From Cryptomeria japonica (taxonomy: Eukaryota > Streptophyta > Pinopsida > Cupressales > Cupressaceae): DNA of 64,000 nucleotides. Below are positions 1 to 13,121 of the stretch, one piece after another. The position numbers and the translations under genes are program-made. The stretch's first letter is position 1. Every line of letters starts with the position of its first letter. The notes under the pieces are model-generated. The model made no database searches, was not told the DNA's origin, and saw nothing but the letters and a program-made list of their open reading frames with translations. The stretch is taken from assembly GCF_030272615.1 (NCBI RefSeq), contig NC_081406.1, positions 240,734,422-240,798,421 on the forward strand. Reading direction: 5' to 3'.

Positions 1-224
1 ATTGCTTTGACATTTAATGTCAAAGGGGGAGAGATATCTATGGAAAAACACATTATCTTTTCGGGAGAGATTATTCATTGGGGGAGAGATTGTTACTCTT
101 TGTACCTATATTTCTAGTTAATTATCTGTTTGGGATATTGTTGGCTTTTTGTTTTTGGCATTTCTTCTTTGGCACTTAGATGGTTTTTCCATCTTGTGTT
201 GCCATCAATGCCAAAGGGGGAGAT
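1..224 (+). mobile_element. 3' internal tail of copia element 1 with repeated polypurine tracts
   Basis: This is non-coding sequence just upstream of an LTR. It holds at least three purine runs of the AAAGGGGGAGA type (near 20, 80 and 212), and the last one abuts the LTR, so it is the likely plus-strand primer. Several spaced polypurine tracts before the 3' LTR are known from Sirevirus-type copia elements. The body of this element lies outside the window. Confidence 0.7.
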
Positions 225-1283
225 TGTTGGTATTATGAATGTGTTGCATTGGTTTTGTCATTGATGTCAACACTTGTCAACACTTATTAGCACTAAAGAT
301 CTTTGGTTATGTTCACCAACATGTTTAGTGACTTATGCACAGTCACCGGTATCTGGTTCACTAACAGGCTATATTGTTCACCGACACTGAGGATGATCTA
401 TTATCATCTGAAGATTACTTGGTTATGTCGAAGACATTGTTTGGACACTTGGTTTTGGTGATTTGGTTATTGGTCTGATCAAGTTTGCATATTTGTTGTT
501 ACTGGCAAATAGGTCTAGGTTATGGACCGACAAGCGTTATCTATTCCAGAAAAGTATGAAACATTATTGAGATGTTTTATTTATTGATTATTATTGTAAA
601 CACATTGAGCCGACATGATGCATCGCATATTGGCTCATTTGTAATTGATTTAATTGTAATATTCTTAGTGAGCCAACCTACACATTTGGTCTTAGGTTTT
701 GGTATATATGTAAGATCTCATTTGTGAGATTATGTAGAAGGTGTGGAAAAGGATTATAATAAGGTATATGTGAATATAAGCAGATCTATACATGCGGACA
801 TTATTCGAAGATTCAAGGAAGGTATGAAGAAGACAATCAGAGCTTAACCGGTACTGAATCCAGCATATGAAGATGCTATTTTGAGCAGTACATTATCATT
901 GGATTTAACCATCCAATTATAGTTAGTGTGACTCCCATTTTGTGATTGAGTAGTGAGCTCTAGGCAATTGGCCTTTCTGCATGCGCAGACCCCATTTGTA
1001 CACACATACTATTTGCAGTAGTATCATCTAATTATGGGTAAGGTTTCCCACCATAGTTCTTCCCCTTACAGGGTTTCTACGTACAAATATATGTGTTATG
1101 TGTTGTGGATGTTATTTGTCTTTTTGTTTCATGAATTAAACTTTACTGGTACTATTAAACTTTACCGATACTATTATTAACTATTAAATTGTCTACCAGC
1201 ATTAAGTTTGGTTAAGTTATATTTGGGTTGAAATTAATAGACAACTAATCCCCCCCCCTCTCAGTTGCCTCCGGGTCCTAACA
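225..1283 (+). repeat. 3' LTR of copia element 1
   Basis: The 1059-bp segment starts TGTTGGTATTATG directly after a polypurine tract and ends GGTCCTAACA, giving the TGTT...AACA ends usual for copia LTRs. It contains several CCGGT-type motifs. The sequence after 1283 is the interior of a different LTR, so this element inserted into the 5' LTR of copia element 2. The expected 5-bp target duplication would be ATCAT (1284-1288), with its partner outside the window. Confidence 0.75.
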
Positions 1284-1668
1284 ATCATTGCAATTAATTT
1301 CTTCTAGATTGTAGTCCAAATCATATTGTAAGTCAATGAGACTTCCTTGAGGGTTGAGTCTTTCGGGCATATACCTTTTGAGCAGTGAGCTCTAGGAAGT
1401 GTGCCTGGATGCATGTGCATTCCCCATTTTAACATTTCCACATACTACTGCAGAGTACCATCTTATTGTTGGTTGGTTCCCACCATGGTTTTTCCCTTAA
1501 CCATTTTTTTGACATCAAAATGTTGGTGTTGTGTGTTGTGTTGTTAATTTTCTAATCTGATTCATTGCTGCATTTGATCAGTTTATGTTTTAAAGATTAA
1601 TTTTCTTTGATCCAGTGAAGATTGATTCACCCTACCCTCTAAGTTTTCCTTCCTGATTGTTTCTAATA
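1284..1668 (+). repeat. Truncated 5' LTR of copia element 2
   Basis: This matches the last roughly 385 bp of the LTR at 6205-7485. The shared text runs from TTTCTTCTAGATTGTAG through the GAGCAGTGAGCTCTAGGAAG block to the pyrimidine-rich end before the primer site. The upstream two thirds of this LTR were separated by the insertion of copia element 1. Confidence 0.75.
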
Positions 1669-1670
1669 AT

Positions 1671-1682
1671 TGGTATCAAATC
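1671..1682 (+). other. Primer binding site, initiator Met tRNA type
   Basis: TGGTATCAAATC lies two bases after the LTR end and matches the usual copia primer site TGGTATCAGAGC at 10 of 12 bases. It marks the start of the internal region of copia element 2. Confidence 0.7.
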
Positions 1683-1724
1683 TAGATACTTGGATAAAAT
1701 CTTAATTTCTTGAAGAGATCCAGG

Positions 1725-4700
1725 ATGGAAGCTCAAGGTATTATTTTTTAGAAGGATAGTCTGAGGTTTGATGGAAGTAACTATACTATATGGAAGAGCC
1801 AGATGGAGGTGCATTTGAAGTGTCTTGGATAAGATTACTAGAAGATTGCTAAGAATTTCTATATTGTTCCTCAGAATGGACCATCTACTCCTGATGAGGT
1901 TAAGGAAGTAGAATATAACATCAAAGCGAAGGAAGCATTGCTTAGTGCCTTAACTAATTTTGAGATGACAAATATTATGAAACTTCAGACCACACATGAG
2001 ATATGGCAGAAGCTTAAGATAATGTATGAAGGTAATAGCCAAGTGAAAGTTTCTAAGTTGCAAAGCTTGAAAGGAAAGTATGAGACATTGAAGATGTGAG
2101 ATGATGAAAAAATACATTCATACAGGGCTAAAGTGAATGAAATCCTCCTTGGTATCAGGAATGCCAGTGGAAAGATTGAGAAAGATGATATTGTTGCTAA
2201 GGTGCTAAAATCTTTGCTTTCTGCTTGTACGCATAAGGTTGCTTCTATTGATGAGATCCAGAGTGTGAATATAGTGACAAGAGATGTGTTGGTTGGAAAA
2301 CTTGCTATATTTGAGATAAGTGAATTTGGAGAATCACATGGAAAGTCTGAGACTACATTTAGAGCATCAACATCGACATCGAGTAAGAAGAAGTATGATC
2401 CTGATCAGTGTAGAATATCCAGATCTGAAAGAGAAAGAAGAGAGATAGAAAAGCAAGAAAAAGAGCTTGATGTGCTTGAAGCATTGATTGCTCTGAGATT
2501 ACCTAAAGGTGTTGGTACGTATGATGGAAAATTGCCCTTGAAATTTTTTTCTTGTAATAAGATAGGACATTTATCTTCTAGATGTCCAGAGAGAATGGCT
2601 AAGTATGACAAACATGATAAGTTTGATAAGTATGATAGGAATGATAGATACGAGAAGCATGAAAAGTATGATAAGCCTTATAAGTCTAACGAGAAGTTTA
2701 GGAACTAGAAGAAATGTTGTTATGTTGTAGATGAAGGTGTTACAAATGATGAATCAGAAGGAGATGAAGTTGTATTTATTGCCATTAAAGAAGATAGACC
2801 TATACGTATTCATTCCACTAGTTGTTCTGTTGAGGAGAAATATTTGGCCACTAAGGTAGAAGAAAAGGGTGTATGGGTGATTAACAATGGTTGTTCACAT
2901 ATGACCAGTAACAAAAGAAAATTTTTAAGCATGGAAAGGTATGATGGTTGACTAGTTAGATTTGGAGATTACAAAGCCTGTGTAATCCATGGGAGAGGTT
3001 CTATTTCATTTTATGGTAAGAATAATACTGATGATGTCCTATATGTTGAAGGTTTGAAGCATAATTTTTTGAGTGTTGGATAGATGGTTGATAAGGGTTA
3101 TGGTCTACAATTCAAGGATGCTAAATGCAAGATCTTGAATGTCTCTAGTATAGATATTGCATTTGGGATTAAGACTAAAGGTAACATTTTTCATTTGAAT
3201 GCTGGTGAGAAAAGTTGTTTGATTGATAAGATAGATGAGAGTTGGTTGTGGCATAGAAGGATGTGTCATGTAAACTTTGATTCATTGATTAAGATCAATT
3301 TTACACAAGTTGTTAGATATCTGCCTAAAATTCCTAAACTTGTTAATCTGGTATGTAAGGAGTGTCGGTTGGGTAAGAAAAAAAGGATTTCTTTCAAGAG
3401 AAAACCTTATACATCTGATGGATTGTTGGATCTTGTGCATACTGACCTATGTGGACCTACAAATGTTAGAAGTGTGTAGGGTGATAGATACTTTATGCTA
3501 CTAATTGATGATTATTCCAAAATGATGTGGGTTATCTTTTTGAAGGAAAAATCAGAAGCATTTGAGAAATTTAAGATATCCAAAGCTAAAGTTGAAACTA
3601 AGTTTGGATTGAAGCCGAAGTGTCCGAAATCTGATAGAGGTGGATAATTATGTTCTATTGAATTCAATTCATTATATGAAATTCATGGAATCAGAAGACA
3701 ACTATTTGCTCCTAGGACTCCACAATAGAATGGGATTGTTGAAAGGAAGAATCGTATTCTTTTGGATGCTGCAAGAACAATGTTGATTGAAGGAAATGTT
3801 CTGAAGGTCTACTGGAGGGAAGCTATTAGCACTACATTTTATACATTCAACATAGTTCATATCAAAGGTGATACCGGTAAGACCCCTTATGAGCTTAGGT
3901 TTGGTCATATTTCTACTATGAAGTATTTCAAAGTTTTTGGTAGCAAATGCTATATTAAGAGAGATGAGGATCTTGGAAAGTTTGATGTTACAAGTGAATT
4001 TATATTTTTGGAATATTCCACAAAGAGTAAAGCCTATAACAAGAGACTGCGAAATATAGTTGAGAGTGAAAATGTGAAGGTGGATGAGAACCTTGGGAAG
4101 GAGATTAGAACTTATGGTGATGGTCAACATGTTGTTCTAACTCGTATTTAGCCTAAAGAGCCTAAGAAGAATGATCTAGTAGAAAATGTTGATCCTACTA
4201 GTGATGATGTGTAGGAACCTGAGGATCAAAACAATCAGAAGAGTCTAAGATATGTTAGATTGAATCATTATAAAAATTAGATTATTGGTTGCAAGAATAA
4301 AGGTGTGATGACTAGAAGAAGGTTAGTTTTAGAAGAAGTATGTCTGATTTCTAAAGTTGAACCCAAAGATGTTGATGAAGCTTGTAAAGATGAAAATTGG
4401 ATAAGAGCCATGGAAGAAGGGCTGGACCAAATTGAAAAGAACAACACTTGGGAACTTGTGCCTAGACCTAAGGATACAAATGTTATTGGTACTAAGTGGG
4501 TTTTCTGGAACAAACTGAATGAAGCTGGTGAAGTAGTTAGAAATAAAGCTAGACTGGTCTACAAAGGGTATTCAAAACATGAAGGGATTGATTATGAAGA
4601 AAATTTTGCCCTGGTTGGTAGAATTGAAGCTGTTAGACTATTACTTGCTTATCCTGCTTATAAAGATTTTTAGATATATCAAATGGATGTCAAATCTGCA

Positions 4701-5960
4701 TTTTTGAATGGTGATCTAGAGGAAGAGGTTAATAGTGAACAACCTAATGGATCTTCACTATTGGAGGATGGAGACATGGTATGTAAGTTGAACAATGCAC
4801 TTTATGAACTTAAACAAGCTCCTAGAGCCTAGTATGCTAGATTAGACAAATATTTATTGAAATTGGGATTTACCAAAGGCATTGTTGACAGTAATCTGTA
4901 CTTTAAAGTTGAAATTGATAACATTTTGATTGTTGAAGTTTTTTTTTATGACATTATCTTTGGTGGTGATGATGATATTAGTATGAAGTTTGTTAGTGAT
5001 ATGGAGAAATAATTTGAGATGTTTATGATTGGTGAGATGAAGTTTTTATTAGGTTTGTAGATTGCACAAATAGGAAAAACTATCTTTATATCTCAAACTA
5101 AGTATGTGAAGGAGCTATTAAAGAAGTTTGGACTAGATGATTCCAAATGAGTTGGAACTCCTATGGTGGCTGGTTGTAAACTATCCATAAATGATGAATC
5201 TCCTAAAGCTAATCAAAGTTTGTATAGATCTATGGTTGGTGGACTACCATATCTTACTTAGACTAGGCCTGACATTATGAATATTGTGTGTATGGCTGCT
5301 AGATATCAATCTTATCCAAAGGAGAGTCAAGTCATTATTGTTAAGAGGATATTCAGATATCTAAAGGAAAATGTGGATTATGGTTTATAGTATCCAAAGA
5401 ATGATAATTTCATGTTATGTGCTTACACTGATGTAGATTGGGCCAGTGATGTTGATGACCAAAAGAGTACTACTGGTAGAACATTCTTTTTATGTAAGAA
5501 GTTCATTTCATGGGCTAGCAATAAACAAGACTCTCTATCTTTATCTACTATTGAAGATGAGTACATTGTTGTTTCTAGTAATTGCACACAAATAGTCTGG
5601 ATGAAACAAATGTTAAAAGATATCAGAGTTATTTATGATGAGCCTACTGTTATATATTGTGATAATTCTAGTGCTATAAACATGTCAAAGAATCCAGTGC
5701 AACATTAAAAGAATAAGCATGTGTTAATAAAATATAACTACTTGAGAGACCAAGTCAATGAAGGGAAGGTGAAGCTAGAGTATGTATCTACAATGGAACA
5801 AATTACTGATATTTTCACTAATCCTTTACCTACAGATACATTTGTCTATTTGAGAGACAAGTTAGGGGTATCACCCCTCTTGATGAGAATTATGTGCATT
5901 GAGTTTCATCAATCCGGTGGAATCGAGAGCCTTATTCTTTTATCCAAATTGATGAGTTGA
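1725..5960 (+). pseudogene. Ty1/copia gag-pol polyprotein, inactivated by 21 in-frame stops
   Basis: A single reading frame (starts divisible by 3) runs from the ATG at 1725 to 5958. In order it gives Gag (LRFDGSNYTIWKSQMEVH near 1760), a zinc knuckle (FFSCNKIGHLSSRC near 2550), protease, GAG-pre-integrase and integrase (LVHTDLCGP near 3430), reverse transcriptase (VIGTKWVF near 4480, MDVKSAFLNGDLEEEV near 4690) and RNase H (YTDVDWASDVDDQKSTTG near 5425). The 21 internal stops are 14 TAG (1749, 1839, 2706, 3081, 3477, 3726, 4149, 4212, 4278, 4671, 4830, 5058, 5259, 5388), 4 TAA and 3 TGA, with no net frameshift. Catalytic sites are also lost: the protease Asp-Ser-Gly reads Asn-Asn-Gly, and the RT Val-Asp-Asp reads Phe-Tyr-Asp. 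This is a dead element with no host role. Confidence 0.95.
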
Positions 5961-6204
5961 TGGTGTTCCTCTACTAGAGTAGTCTTTTGATTTGGTTTTG
6001 TATCCCAGGGGGGGAAAGATTCATGATTCTGTTTGATTTTATGTTTTGGAGATCTTTGCCCTTGTTGTCAAAGGGGGAGAGAGATCATGTGAAAAACTTC
6101 TTTATCTATTTTTATCTTGGGGGGACTTTGTTGGTGATATCTTATTTCTTTGCATTGACGGGTTTTCACTTTCATATGTTGTCAACAATACCAAAGGGAG
6201 AGAT
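5961..6204 (+). other. Polypurine-tract region of copia element 2
   Basis: Non-coding spacer between RNase H and the 3' LTR. It has purine runs at about 6007 (CAGGGGGGGAAAGA), 6069 (CAAAGGGGGAGAGAGA), 6118 (TTGGGGGGA) and 6192 (CAAAGGGAGAGAT). The last one touches the LTR and is the probable plus-strand primer. Confidence 0.65.
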
Positions 6205-7485
6205 TGTTGTATTGTTGAGGGGATTGTTGGATTTGGTTGTTGTCATTATTGCTGCTAGGATATGTTGCTTTCATTGATGTCAACATATTCATGTGATTTA
6301 TTGTAGTGAGTTTGGAAAGAGTTTATAACCCCATTTTGAAGTTTGGTTTTGTTGATCACTATTTTGTGAAATCCGGTATTTCCTCCAGTATATTCCGGTG
6401 TGATCATATATTGTGCTGAGACTTTGGGATATTGTCTGGGATGATCTTATGTATATTCATTTCTGATGGTTCACTATTTGGTTCTCCACAATTATCTTTC
6501 TTCATGATAGTTGCCAATTGGCTATGTTCTTGAGCTTACTAGATGTTGATCGATGAAGATTTGAAAAGTGGTGTTGGTGCAACTATTTTGGATGGTTCTA
6601 ACATGTTTGCTGGTATTTTATAATCATTTCCTATTTTTTTTGGTGATCTACATTAATCATTGTGCAAGTTTTGGTGATTTTTATGAAGCAGTGATGATTT
6701 TCATGTTATGCGGTATTTTTGGTGGTGTAGCGTGTTGCAGTTGATCTTGGCATGATTTTCGGTGGATGTGATCATTTGGGAATTTGAATTAGATCCATGA
6801 TATGTAATGTAAATAATTATATTGGTCCATTGATCAATCTTTGTATCATGTAATGTAATTTTTGTAATTATAAGTTGAGGGTTGAGGGTTTAGATGACCT
6901 TGTTATCAATGTTGGTGATTAGTATTTATAGGTGAGATTATTATGTAATTTAGGTGTTAGTATTGTGTCTGTATTATTGGAGATAGGTGATTGTGAAAAC
7001 AAGAGAATTATCATTTAGTGTAGTGTTAAGGTGAGATTGGTGTTGTAGAGTAGACAATTATGCTTAACCGAAACTGTCATCAAGCATTTGTATATGCTAT
7101 AATTGTAGTTCATTTCTTCTAGATTGTAGTTTGAATCATATTGTAAGTTAGTGAGACTTCCCTTAGGGTTGTAGCCTTCTAGGTATATATCTTTTGAGCA
7201 GTGAGCTCTAGGAAGTGTTCCTGAATGCATATGTATTCCCCATTGTAACATTTTCACATACTACTATAGAGTATCATCTTACTATGGGTTGGTTCCGACT
7301 GTGGTTTTTCCCTCAAACATTTTTTCCATGTCAAAATCTTGGTGTTGTTTTTTCCATGTCAAAATTTTCTTATCTGATTCATTGCTACAGTTTGTCAGTT
7401 TATGTTTTGAAGATTAATTTGCTTTGATTCGGTAAAGACTGATTCAGGCCCCCCCCCTCTCAGTCCTTCCCGATTGCTTCTAACA
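6205..7485 (+). repeat. 3' LTR of copia element 2
   Basis: The 1281-bp LTR begins TGTTGTATTG after a polypurine tract and ends GCTTCTAACA. Its last third is repeated at 1284-1668 upstream of the primer site, which pairs it with the gag-pol frame between them. No open frame of interest lies inside. The next 93 bp (7486-7578) are unrecognised spacer before the following element. Confidence 0.85.
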
Positions 7486-7578
7486 CTATCAACTATATAA
7501 ATTTGTACTACTAAGGAGAAACTAAAAAAAACATTTGAATAAAAATGTGCAATATAGACTGTAATGTGGTGACCAAAA

Positions 7579-8758
7579 TGTAATGGTGGGGTGAAAAATG
7601 TGTGAATGAGAGACCAAGAGGAATACTACCCTTTCCCTCCAAGGAGAGATGAGAATTTCACTATGGATTTCCCTTCAAACACTTTTCACGCATTACATTG
7701 GAAGAGGGAGGAAAATTCACTAGATTCAAGCTTCAAAGAAGAAGATTGAATTCAAAGTGATGTGAGGATGATAAGCTAACCCCCTCTTCTTTTGTGGAAA
7801 GGAAAGGAATTGACTAAATTACATTTTAAGACTAAGTGCAAAGTGACAAAGAACTGATTATAACTCGAGATCGGAGCATGGGATGAAGCTATTCACTTGG
7901 ATTTGGCAATAATAAATTGAGATGAAGCCACCTTGCGAATTTGAGAAAAAGTTGCTAGAACAATGGTGGGAATGTACATGGTCCTCCGAAAAATCCATGA
8001 AACCAAAAGGGTTTTTCTGCCTCTACAAATGGAGTCCAAATCCAAAGGTACAGTTGGGTACCTGCAACCTACATAGAGAAAAGAGAGGAAAATGGGTTGG
8101 GATTGGGGGTTTGCCTTCAGGTCAAACCATAGTTTTGGAATTAACCAAGTAATGAAAGAAAGTACTTGCAAGTAAATGTAAATGAAAGACTTAAATGTAA
8201 ATCACCTCAAGAGAGGTTATGATAGAAATGTTGATAGAGATGCTAGTATGAAGTTGAATGTTGGAAGTGATCTCCTCTTCAATGATTGGATCCTTGACTT
8301 GAATGCAATACCTAGCCTTGAAGGGAGACTTGAGATTCTCAATGCTTGAAATGGATGCTTGAATGTGCTTGAATGCTTGAACTTGTATCTTATCAAGATT
8401 TTCTATTTTGCAAATGGGAAGGTGAATGCAATATTTATACTTGTCAATTAGGGTTACAGAAACTGATTTTCATCATGGGCCAACATCGGGAGATATTTCC
8501 CATTCACAATTTAGCCACCAATGTAGTGTTTGAAAGAGTCCTGCTCCAAAATGGGGTAGGGACAGAGGCGCCATGCCCTTGCTCTGCCCTTTTTTGTAGG
8601 ATAGAATGCGGGTTAGGTAGTGCGAAGGGAAAAAAGAGGTGTAGTTTTGAGCATTGAGTAGTCTTCGGTCTTCAATCAGGCTAGGAGATTCGATTTTGCA
8701 TGCGTGAGGACCCTAATGTGGTCGAAAATTGCTAGGGTCACAATTTTGTGACACTACA
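7579..8758 (-). repeat. 3' LTR of TR-GAG copy 1
   Basis: Starts TGTAATGGTGGGG and ends TGTGACACTACA on the + strand. It has the same length as 14243-15422, and by eye about 6 percent of the first 210 positions differ. Short open frames in it (for example near 7920 and 8373) recur in every LTR copy and are not genes. Confidence 0.8.
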
Positions 8759-9519
8759 TTTAACACCCACTTTAGTGGGAGTATGAGCGTATGCCAATAC
8801 TATCGGTAAAGTACAAGGAAACAAGATTGAAATACTTCTACCACATCAAGGAGGCAAGATGCACCAAGCCCCCAGTGGACTTAGTATCTTACGAATTTGA
8901 TTTACAAAGTAAAAGAGAAGAGTGAGAAGAGGAAAACCATGACTGCAAGTAGCAAGGTTCCCCTCACTATGAGTCATGAAAGAAAAGGATACCAAAGATT
9001 ACGAAACAAGGCCAAGTTCACTAAGTAACTTTAGGTATCAAGAAGAAAAATATGAGCAGAGTGTATACCCCCATGTTAAAGCAATCATACATGCCTTATT
9101 GGGAGAGATTTCTTTAAGGTAGGATACACCCAAGAGAGAGAGAGAGAAGGAGAGGAGGGAGCATGTTATCGCAAGGATTTATCCCCCAATTGAGGAAAAA
9201 ACCCAAGGATAATGAACACAAAACATGAGGTAGTTTCACTTTCCTCAAGGTTAGTATGTTGTATGATAACTGATGTATATCATATATGTATGTGCATAAT
9301 ATAATTGTCATTCCCCAAAGAAAAGAAACTTCCTTGGAAGAAAGGGAAGAATGGAATCTTTCTAAGTCAACATGAAAGAGACCAAGAAAAGATCTCAATG
9401 CTTTGCATTGTCCTCAAATAGACATTAAGGGATTAATAGAAGAACATGGATACACATAGAAGAATGGTTACAAAAGAGAAAGAAAAGAGAGGGATAGAAG
9501 ATCTACAATGCTAATGTTG
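8759..9519 (-). other. 3' non-coding interior of TR-GAG copy 1
   Basis: About 760 bp between the end of the coding stretch and the 3' LTR. Read on the minus strand, the bases next to the LTR give AAAGTGGGTGTTAAA, a weak polypurine tract; the second copy has AAAGTGGGGATAAA at the same place. No open frame of note and no reverse transcriptase motif were seen. Confidence 0.55.
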
Positions 9520-12500
9520 CTAATCTAGCACGACATCAACCTCTCGATCTTGTTGATCACTATTTTGGAAAAATGGGAAACATGCTATAGGAGAGACATC
9601 GAGCATAATATATGGAGCTATCACAAGATCCAAACAAGGAATATGCTCATGTGGTAAATCACTTTGTTTGGCTCTAGGAGCTAGGATTAGGGCTTTTGAG
9701 AATTCAGTTGATAAATGCTTGTCAACATCAACATATTCGTAATCACTATAAGAAGAATTAGGAGTTATATTACCATCATGAATAACATTTTCACCTATTT
9801 CCTAATCAAGATTCATAGAAAGAGAGCTCACACATTAATATAAGTAAAACCATCAAATGTACTTATGTTTAGGAGATTTAGGTTCCACATCTTGTTTAGG
9901 AGAAAAGGAAATCATGTCAACTATTGGATTTCTAAGAGATTGAATAGTTTGAGGGATAGCTTCATGAGCTCGAGCACGACATCTTCGTCGACATTCTCTC
10001 ACACAATGATTTCATCAAGTCTTAGTGGAAGGCTAAGAAGGAGGAGGAACATTCCTTGAAGGAGGAATATTCTCCTCTTTGATAGTTGGTGGTTTAGGTT
10101 GAGGTCTTTTAGGTTGAATAAGAGGAGAAGCAGACCTCTTCTCTCTATAAGAGAAAGGAGGCAGAATTGTGCCATCTAAAGGACAAATATTAGGTGTAGG
10201 AAGAAGACCAGGTCCATCATGAGGAGGAGGTACAGGTCTAACCTTAGGAGTAGCATTGTTTTGTTTCTTAGGAGAAGGCATAGTCTCACTTATGGGAATA
10301 GGCTGAGAATCTTCCTTAGGAAGAAGATTACTTCTATCCATTAGGGGAAGAAATTCATCTTCAAGAATGATAGTAATGTCAATTGTCGGTGATCTAGGTT
10401 GACTCAAGGATAAGATCATATCTTTCTTCCATTTTTAATAAGATTGAAAAAGATAATCGCTCCTTGGTGGAAGAGGTTGAAATTGCTTAGGCCAAAAGAA
10501 ATCCATAGGAATGTTAGGGCTTCTTTCAGATGGTTTAAATAAGCTATGGTTCACAATTATGATTTTTCCATTGTGAGGAAATTTCAAACACTTCTGGATT
10601 GGAGAAGCAATAGCCTTCATGGAAGATAGCTAAGGATAGCCCAACTTCACATGAAATTTCTCGGAAGAAGGAATGATAAAAAAGTCAACATCCATAGATC
10701 TAGTATGAACTTCAATAGGAAGGGTGATAGAACCAATGGTAGGACAAGAGAATCCATCAAACAACTTCACAACCATATTAGAGTCATCATAGATTGGTTT
10801 GTACAATTATAAAATGAAAAGATAATCTTCAATTATGACATTAACCATGAAGAGGGATCAATAAGGGCACCACACAAAGGTATAACCTTAACCTTCACAA
10901 CTATGTATAAAGGGAAATCGAGTGCTTTAATGGTCTCACTAGGGTCAAATGTAATACAAGGATCCTTAGGTGTATTTTGTTTCTCTACCATATTCACCAA
11001 GTTCAAGGCCATAGAAGGGAATTCCTCAAAAGAGAAAAAAGTATTTATAGGGTCAATCATGTTTGAGGTATGAGAAGGCAAAGGATAAGTGAAATATTAA
11101 GATTTTTATGAAGATGAGATACTGATTTGTTTCCCTTATCATTTACACTAGCCACAAATATAATATTATTATCAATCAGACCTTGAATCTTACTTTTCTA
11201 TGTAAAAAATTTCTTAGTATCATGACCAGTCTAATGCTGAAATTGATGAAAGGAATTGTTACCAAAATAAGGAGATGGTACCTTAGAAGGATCAACTGGT
11301 TTTATAGGAGGAAGTTTTAATACATTTCTTTGCAACAACTGAGACATAATACTATGTAAAGATTCATTCAAAGGAGTAAATTGTCTTTCTCTTTTGAAAA
11401 ATTTAGAAATAGGAGGTACAACTATTGTAACATTCACACTGTTGTTGTTTATTGTATCATTGAATTTGATGAATCTTTTTGTTGGTTTGAACTTTGCAAA
11501 TGGTTGTTGAACACTCTCCCCCTAATCACTCAAAGCCATAGGAGTGGATTTTTCCATTTGAATCACAACCAGTTGATAATTATGGAGTGTTGCGCACAAC
11601 TACAGAAAGGAAGTAAAAACAGACAAAAGAAGCTTTTCCCTCCTATCTTTTTATAAATTAGAAATGAAAATTCTTTGAATATCATTATCAGGTATAGGGA
11701 AAGAAATTTGAGTACACAAATTCTTATATCTACCAATGAAATCAGACACTTTTTCTTTAACACCTTGTTTACAATGCATTAAGTCACTCAAAGTGATTTT
11801 AGGACCAATATTGTTTGAAATTGTTGGATGAAATCATTTTCTAGTTATTGAAAAGAAGTGATATGATAAGAAGGCAAAGATAAATACCATTGTAAGTCCT
11901 TATCTTTTAGTGTTTTTGTAAACAATTTTGCAAGCAACCTTTGATCATAAGCAAAATCAATACACAAGGTTTGAAATATTTTGACATGCATAAGACGATC
12001 ACTTTTTCCATTATAGAGTTCTAATTGAGGGACCTCCACATGCTTAGGTGACACAGATTTAACAATATCAAGAGTAAGTGGGCTCACAACATGAAAGGTG
12101 GGCACACTAAACTTTGATTGACTCATGGAAGCAATTTGTTGTTGTAAGGAAGACACAGTCTGAGCAAGATTGTTAATGGTTGCTTCGGTACAGGAATTGC
12201 TGTTAGACATAGTTGATTGAGAAGGTGGTGTGATATTGTTGAAAGAAGGAATTGATTGAGACTAAGGTGGTGGGACATTATGATAGGTAGGCATAGGTGA
12301 AGATTGGGAAGGCAAAGGGACACTTAAAGGAGGAATAAAATTGTTGAAATAATTTCCCCCTTGTGTTACATTGATTGGTTGAGGGATAATAGGAATATTT
12401 ATTAAAGACATAGGTAAAAATGGAGGATTAAATGAAGAACGGGGATTGCCCCCATAGCTAATTGTTGTAGGAATGACATTTTGAGTTAAAGTAGCCATGA

Positions 12501-13121
12501 TGTTTGAGGTGAAAGTAGGAACACTAGTCAAAGTAGTAGTCAAAGAAATAGAAGGATTGACTTGTTTTGAAGGTTGTGAATAACCTAGGGTTTTTGAACA
12601 ACTCTTGATAGGCATGACATTAGAATCAACAATATGTACAATGTCATGCAACATATCAATCCCATTCTTATTACTTTGAATCATGCATTTAAGGCCTTCA
12701 ATTAATGGAAGAGCTTCACTATTAGGTTATTCTTTGAATCATGCATTTAAGGCCTTCAATTAATGGAAGAGCTTCACTATTAGGTTATTCTTTGAATCAT
12801 GCATTTAAGGCCTTCAATTAATGGAAGAGCTTCACTATTAGGTTATTCTTGAGAGATCCATTATTGAAAGTTATCAAATTGATTGTCCAATTTAGAAAGT
12901 TGATCTATAGAGACTCTAGTTAAAGCTTCTTCTTCATCATGAGATTCATCAAGGGGATAAATAGGCACATGATTAGGATAGGAAGGATTAGCATTATCCT
13001 CATTAAATAAGTCACTCAAATAAGGCTCCACCTCCTCGGTAATTAAACCTCAGGAGGCCTTAGTTCTAATGCTTTGTCTAATGGGGATAGTATAGGTAGG
13101 AATAATGGTGGTAAAACTCAT
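9520..13121 (-). pseudogene. Gypsy-type Gag plus protease-like polyprotein, broken (TR-GAG copy 1)
   Basis: Coding sense runs from an ATG at 13121 (MSFTTIIPTYTIPIRQ) down to a TAG at 9520-9522. A Gln/Asn/Ser/Pro-rich head (12684-12262) is followed by the capsid-like core (12210-11845; QTVSSLQQQIASM, then LELYNGKSD, LLAKLFTKTLKDKDLQWYLS), typical of the retrotransposon Gag family. Next are FTPLNESLHSIMSQLLQ (near 11370) and a degraded zinc knuckle, then a protease-like part (GALIDPSSW near 10850 and KCLKFPHNGKIIIVNH near 10570). A proline-rich segment (10419-10033) and an acidic tail containing SDYEYVDVDKHLS close the frame. Several stops and frameshifts interrupt it, including a 58-bp triplication. 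It corresponds collinearly to 17321-20799. Confidence 0.75.
12675..12848. repeat. 58-bp unit repeated exactly three times inside gag
   Basis: The unit starting TTTGAATCATGCATTTAAGG begins at 12675, 12733 and 12791 and ends ...GGTTATTC. The related element at 20470 has it once. The two extra copies add 116 bp and so shift the Gag frame. The copies look identical, so the expansion is recent relative to the insertion. Confidence 0.95.

Noticed and set aside
1725-5960. TAG recoded as a sense codon in copia element 2
   Set aside because: TAA and TGA stops and destroyed catalytic residues occur in the same frame, and the other elements use TAG as stop. Deamination explains the pattern.
9114-9398. 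Minus-strand 94-residue frame MRSFLGLFHVDLERFHSS...
   Set aside because: Lies in the non-coding 3' interior of TR-GAG copy 1, is not kept in copy 2 and matches no family.
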